NCBI GenBank assembly: GCA_031261635.1
Contig: JAISJH010000031.1
Coordinates: 1 to 34,436 of the forward strand
Source of the DNA: Oscillospiraceae bacterium
GTDB taxonomy: Bacteria > Bacillota > Clostridia > Oscillospirales > Oscillospiraceae
Length of the DNA stretch: 34,436 nt
Direction of reading: 5' to 3'
Part shown: piece by piece, positions 32,131-34,436 of the stretch
Layout of the letters: each line of letters starts with the position of its first letter
Position numbering within the stretch: the stretch's first letter is position 1
The notes under the pieces: model-generated
Databases searched by the model: none
What the model was told of the DNA's origin: nothing
Seen by the model: the letters and a program-made list of their open reading frames with translations, nothing else
Made by a program: the position numbers and the translations under genes

Positions 32131-34102
32131 ACGCTTGTTCGGCTATGTATATTGCGGCTCTTGACTGGATTATCGCGGTTACTTCGTCGGCTGTCTTTTG
32201 TCCCTCGAAGTAGGCTTCTACCTCGTCCTCGATTATCGCTTGCAAAGCGCTGTCCATTCCGTGGATACTGTCGATTGAAGCGAACCAGGCGGCGAATTTA
32301 TCGTATTGAGCCTGCGTCATTGGCTTGCCGCCCTGCTGCGGCTCGTTTAGCGCGTTTTCGACTTCCGCGTCGTAGCGGGACTGCATAGCCGGAAAGCCCC
32401 TGCCGCGTCCAAAATCCGTTGTGAGCGTCAGGCGCAAAAACTCCCACGCGGCGGCTTTTTCAGTACACGCCCGCGTCATTGCGAGCGTGAACGGCATAGG
32501 CATAAACACGCCGGTTTTCCTGTCCTTCCCGGGGTAGCCTTTGACCGAGAGCGTGCCGCCGAGCGCGTCGTCCGAATAAACATAGCCGGAGAATGTCGCC
32601 GTACTTAGCAGCATCGCAAGCTGCGTCCCCGACTTGATTTGTTCCGAATCATTTTTGTACTGTCCCGCACTTTTGGGCGCGGTAGCTACTAATTCAAGCA
32701 ATTTTTTGAAATCGGGCGTATCGAAAAGCGCGGTACCGCTGTCCCAGTCCACAAAATCGTAAATGCTTTGGTATAGCAGAAACGCCAGCAGGTCGGCGCG
32801 CGGCATTGCCTCGTTCAGCACGGTCGCTCCCTCCGGCGTGGCGGTTAGGTAGCCTTGCATTTCCTCAAAAGTCCAGCCCGGTTCGGTTCCTAAAAATTCG
32901 GAGCTTCCGGCAAAGGACATTACGCTGACCTTCGGCGTCAGGCGATAGAGCGCGTCCCCCGTGGATAAGGCTTTGCGAACCGACGGCACAAGCGTTATCC
33001 CCGGGTCTGCGTCAATATAGGGCGCGAGGTCCTCAAATAAATCCTTACGCGCAAAGCTTTCAAAGGGTATATTTTCCGTTATCATCAAATCGGGAATGTT
33101 CCCGGCGATAATCTCAACGTTGAGCTTTGTTATATCGCGGTAAGACTGAATTACAATTTTGTAATCCGCGCTTTCCGTATTGAAGCGCAAAACCGCGTCT
33201 GACAGTTCAGACGGTACGAAGTTTCCTTCGTAGCATACGGCGATAGTTAGCTCTGTTTTCTTGACGGCAATCGGGGCGCGTTGCAAAACGCACAAGGCTC
33301 TGTCCGCGAGGCAGAGGAGCTTGTCGCCGGGAAGCACTCCCAGCACTTGCGTTTGAGCGTCAAGCAGTGCGCCGCCGAAGCTCACGATATCGCTAGCCTG
33401 CGACGTTTCCGAGTTTATCAGAAAAATCCCTCGACTCTGGTCGTAAGCGAGCCAGTTCGCGCCGTAGGAGACTATCCCCGAGGCGTAAACATCGGGCGGC
33501 AAATCGAAAACCACCACGCCCTCCGAATTTTTGTCGAAGTCGATTTTATTGAGCGTCAGCTTGTAGCCGCCTAAGAGCCGCTCGTTTGCAAGCACAAGCG
33601 GCGTACCGCCCGGCACGGAGGTCAGGCCGTATATAATGTTGTTAATAGTAAGCTCTGCAAGCTTCGCGCCGCCGCTGTCGCAGACGTATACGGTATCACC
33701 GTTGCCGCCGAAGTAGAGCCTGCCGTCAGCGTCGCCCGCGAGGTAGCTTATGGCCTCCTCGTCGATGTATTCAACCCCCGCGAGCGTCGTGGCGCTGTAA
33801 TTCCCCGGGATAGTCTCAAAACCCGGCACAGCGAGCTTGTCCGTACCGTCGGGGTTGATACTAAACAGCGAGCCTCCCGCGATATACCAAATCTTGTCAT
33901 TAAAATAAGCGGCAGCCGATATATCCTTGCCAGCCCCATACAGCGGCCGCGCAGCCCATTCAAAGCCCTCGGCAAGCTCCAAAAGCGTATCGCCGCCGCC
34001 CGTAGGGGCGAGACTAGCCTCGCCCGGTTGCGTGGGAGGGTTATTAGCTACGCAGGAGGCAAACATCAACAAGGCAAGCGCAAAGGCAAAGAGTTTTTTC
34101 AT
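32129..34102 (-). CDS. Lipoprotein: beta-propeller-like region fused to extracellular solute-binding domain
   Basis: A 657-residue lipoprotein. The signal peptide MKKLFAFALALLMFASC ends in lipobox FASC (Cys17). Residues about 40-285 are made of short repeated strands (KIWYIAGGSLFSINPDGT, GRLYFGGNGDTVYVCDSGG, NWLAYDQSRGIFLINSET) like a beta-propeller. The rest, from LTIAVCYEGNFVPSELSDAVLRFN, is a family 1 extracellular solute-binding protein with DLMIT, DLFEDLAPYI, KAAAWEFLRLTL. It could be an ABC importer binding component for a sugar or other solute, but no permease genes are in view. The ATG at 34102 has GGGGAATTG upstream; the longer frame to 34150 lacks a signal peptide start. Residues about 25-34 (QPGEASLAPT) are encoded by a repeat module. 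Confidence 0.85.
   Translation of the reverse strand: MKKLFAFALALLMFASCVANNPPTQPGEASLAPTGGGDTLLELAEGFEWAARPLYGAGKDISAAAYFNDKIWYIAGGSLFSINPDGTDKLAVPGFETIPGNYSATTLAGVEYIDEEAISYLAGDADGRLYFGGNGDTVYVCDSGGAKLAELTINNIIYGLTSVPGGTPLVLANERLLGGYKLTLNKIDFDKNSEGVVVFDLPPDVYASGIVSYGANWLAYDQSRGIFLINSETSQASDIVSFGGALLDAQTQVLGVLPGDKLLCLADRALCVLQRAPIAVKKTELTIAVCYEGNFVPSELSDAVLRFNTESADYKIVIQSYRDITKLNVEIIAGNIPDLMITENIPFESFARKDLFEDLAPYIDADPGITLVPSVRKALSTGDALYRLTPKVSVMSFAGSSEFLGTEPGWTFEEMQGYLTATPEGATVLNEAMPRADLLAFLLYQSIYDFVDWDSGTALFDTPDFKKLLELVATAPKSAGQYKNDSEQIKSGTQLAMLLSTATFSGYVYSDDALGGTLSVKGYPGKDRKTGVFMPMPFTLAMTRACTEKAAAWEFLRLTLTTDFGRGRGFPAMQSRYDAEVENALNEPQQGGKPMTQAQYDKFAAWFASIDSIHGMDSALQAIIEDEVEAYFEGQKTADEVTAIIQSRAAIYIAEQA
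34001..34031 (-). repeat. Repeat module absorbed into the lipoprotein reading frame
   Basis: On the minus strand, GCAACCGGGCGAGGCTAGTC then TCGCCCCTACG. It differs at a few positions from the intergenic copies at 31967-31997 and 29841-29873. It is in frame and encodes Gln-Pro-Gly-Glu-Ala-Ser-Leu-Ala-Pro-Thr in the linker just after the lipid-modified cysteine. Confidence 0.82.
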
Positions 34103-34140
34103 CAATTCCCCAATCTGTAAAGCTGTATTATGTAAACCTA

Positions 34141-34169
34141 AGTGTAGCACAATCGGCGGGTAATGTCAA
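34141..34169 (-). promoter_or_regulatory. Promoter of the solute-binding lipoprotein
   Basis: On the minus strand TTGACA (34169-34164), 17-bp spacer and TACACT (34146-34141). The leader is about 32 nt. Confidence 0.83.
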
Positions 34170-34170
34170 G

Positions 34171-34195
34171 GACCTGCGCCGGGACGGCGCAGGTC
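34171..34195. repeat. Perfect GC hairpin upstream of the lipoprotein promoter
   Basis: GACCTGCGCC, loop GGGAC, GGCGCAGGTC: a 10-bp perfect stem directly upstream of the -35 on the minus strand. It has no T-run on either side and resembles E-type hairpins. Confidence 0.7.
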
Positions 34196-34436
34196 AGTTA
34201 ACAGTTAGCAAATAGTCAGTTAACAGTTAGCAAATATCAGATATCAGAGACGAGGGTTTGGACGGGGGTTGCGGGGATACGTCGCGCACGGCGCGGGAAA
34301 CCACCCCGCCGCCTGCGGGCGGCACCCCTCCACAGAGGGGATAGGGGTTGGACAATTGATAATGAATAATGAATAATGAATAATTACGGGGGTTTGGACG
34401 TAGGTTGCGGAGGGTGTACGTTCCCACGTCCAAAAC
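34195..34436. repeat. Repeat composite at right window edge
   Basis: A partial left end (34195-34215) and a full left end (34218-34252), then linker, a CGCGCACGGCGCG hairpin, module C (about 34298-34340), module G (about 34351-34386), linker, and a GGGTGTACGTTCCC segment. The last 150 bp are almost identical to about 31410-31557. The composite continues beyond the window. Confidence 0.85.

Overview
The window comes from a Gram-positive, endospore-forming Clostridia-type bacterium (Bacillota). The evidence is a spoIIA locus (spoIIAA, spoIIAB, sigF), RNase Y, an IreB-family phosphoprotein, a DUF1292 protein, several lipoproteins with classical lipoboxes, AGGAGG-type ribosome sites and strong vegetative promoters. 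No species can be named from sequence alone; an uncultured, moderately GC-rich Oscillospirales-like lineage would fit.

About 26 genuine genes are present. Left to right: a sensor histidine kinase and D-lyxose isomerase pair (-), RNase Y (-), an SDR oxidoreductase, pheS - a toxin/antitoxin-like pair - pheT, ireB, a small conserved protein, an SH3/NlpC-P60 cell-wall hydrolase, nifH and a nifB-like gene, a 1089-residue hybrid sensor kinase, an HD-GYP response regulator, a CAT/E2-fold acyltransferase-like protein, an operon of SGNH lipoprotein + DUF4358 lipoprotein + FlhB C-terminal-like protein, an unknown membrane protein, the spoIIA genes, a 6S RNA (-), a DUF1292 protein and a BLIP/DUF3862-like lipoprotein (-), and a propeller/solute-binding lipoprotein (-).

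The dominant feature is what lies between the genes. By my count roughly 30% of the window is non-coding, and almost every gap is packed with a nested mosaic of palindromic repeat modules. The outer frame is usually an inverted pair of ends (left end CAGTTAACAGTTATCAAA...CAGAGACG, right end its reverse complement). Inside are recurring modules joined by a GTTTGGACG-type linker: B (GTAGGGGCGGGTTTCAAACC and its mirror), C (CCCCTCTGTGGAGGGG followed by GCCGCCCGCAGGCGGC), D (a 165-195 bp element bounded by CGTC[A/T]TTGCGA, 12 copies), E (GGGCAGGG...CCCTGCCC and CGGCGCAATGCGCCG hairpins), F (TGTAGGGGACGATGCCC) and G (AT-rich CAATTGATAATGAATAA).

The repeats start at, or supply, the stop codons of many genes and end a few bases before the next promoter or ribosome site. 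They split gene sets that are normally contiguous (pheST, spoIIA, perhaps ireB/DUF1292). One copy has been absorbed in frame into a lipoprotein gene. No transposase is visible, so the elements look non-autonomous. Most transcription units carry their own near-consensus promoter (TTGACA, 17-18 bp, usually TGnTATAAT).

The most interesting items are the repeat mosaic and its tie to stop codons, the toxin-like pair locked between the two subunits of phenylalanyl-tRNA synthetase, the nifH/nifB pair with inverted NifB domain order and no nifDK, and an acyltransferase-fold protein lacking its catalytic histidine.
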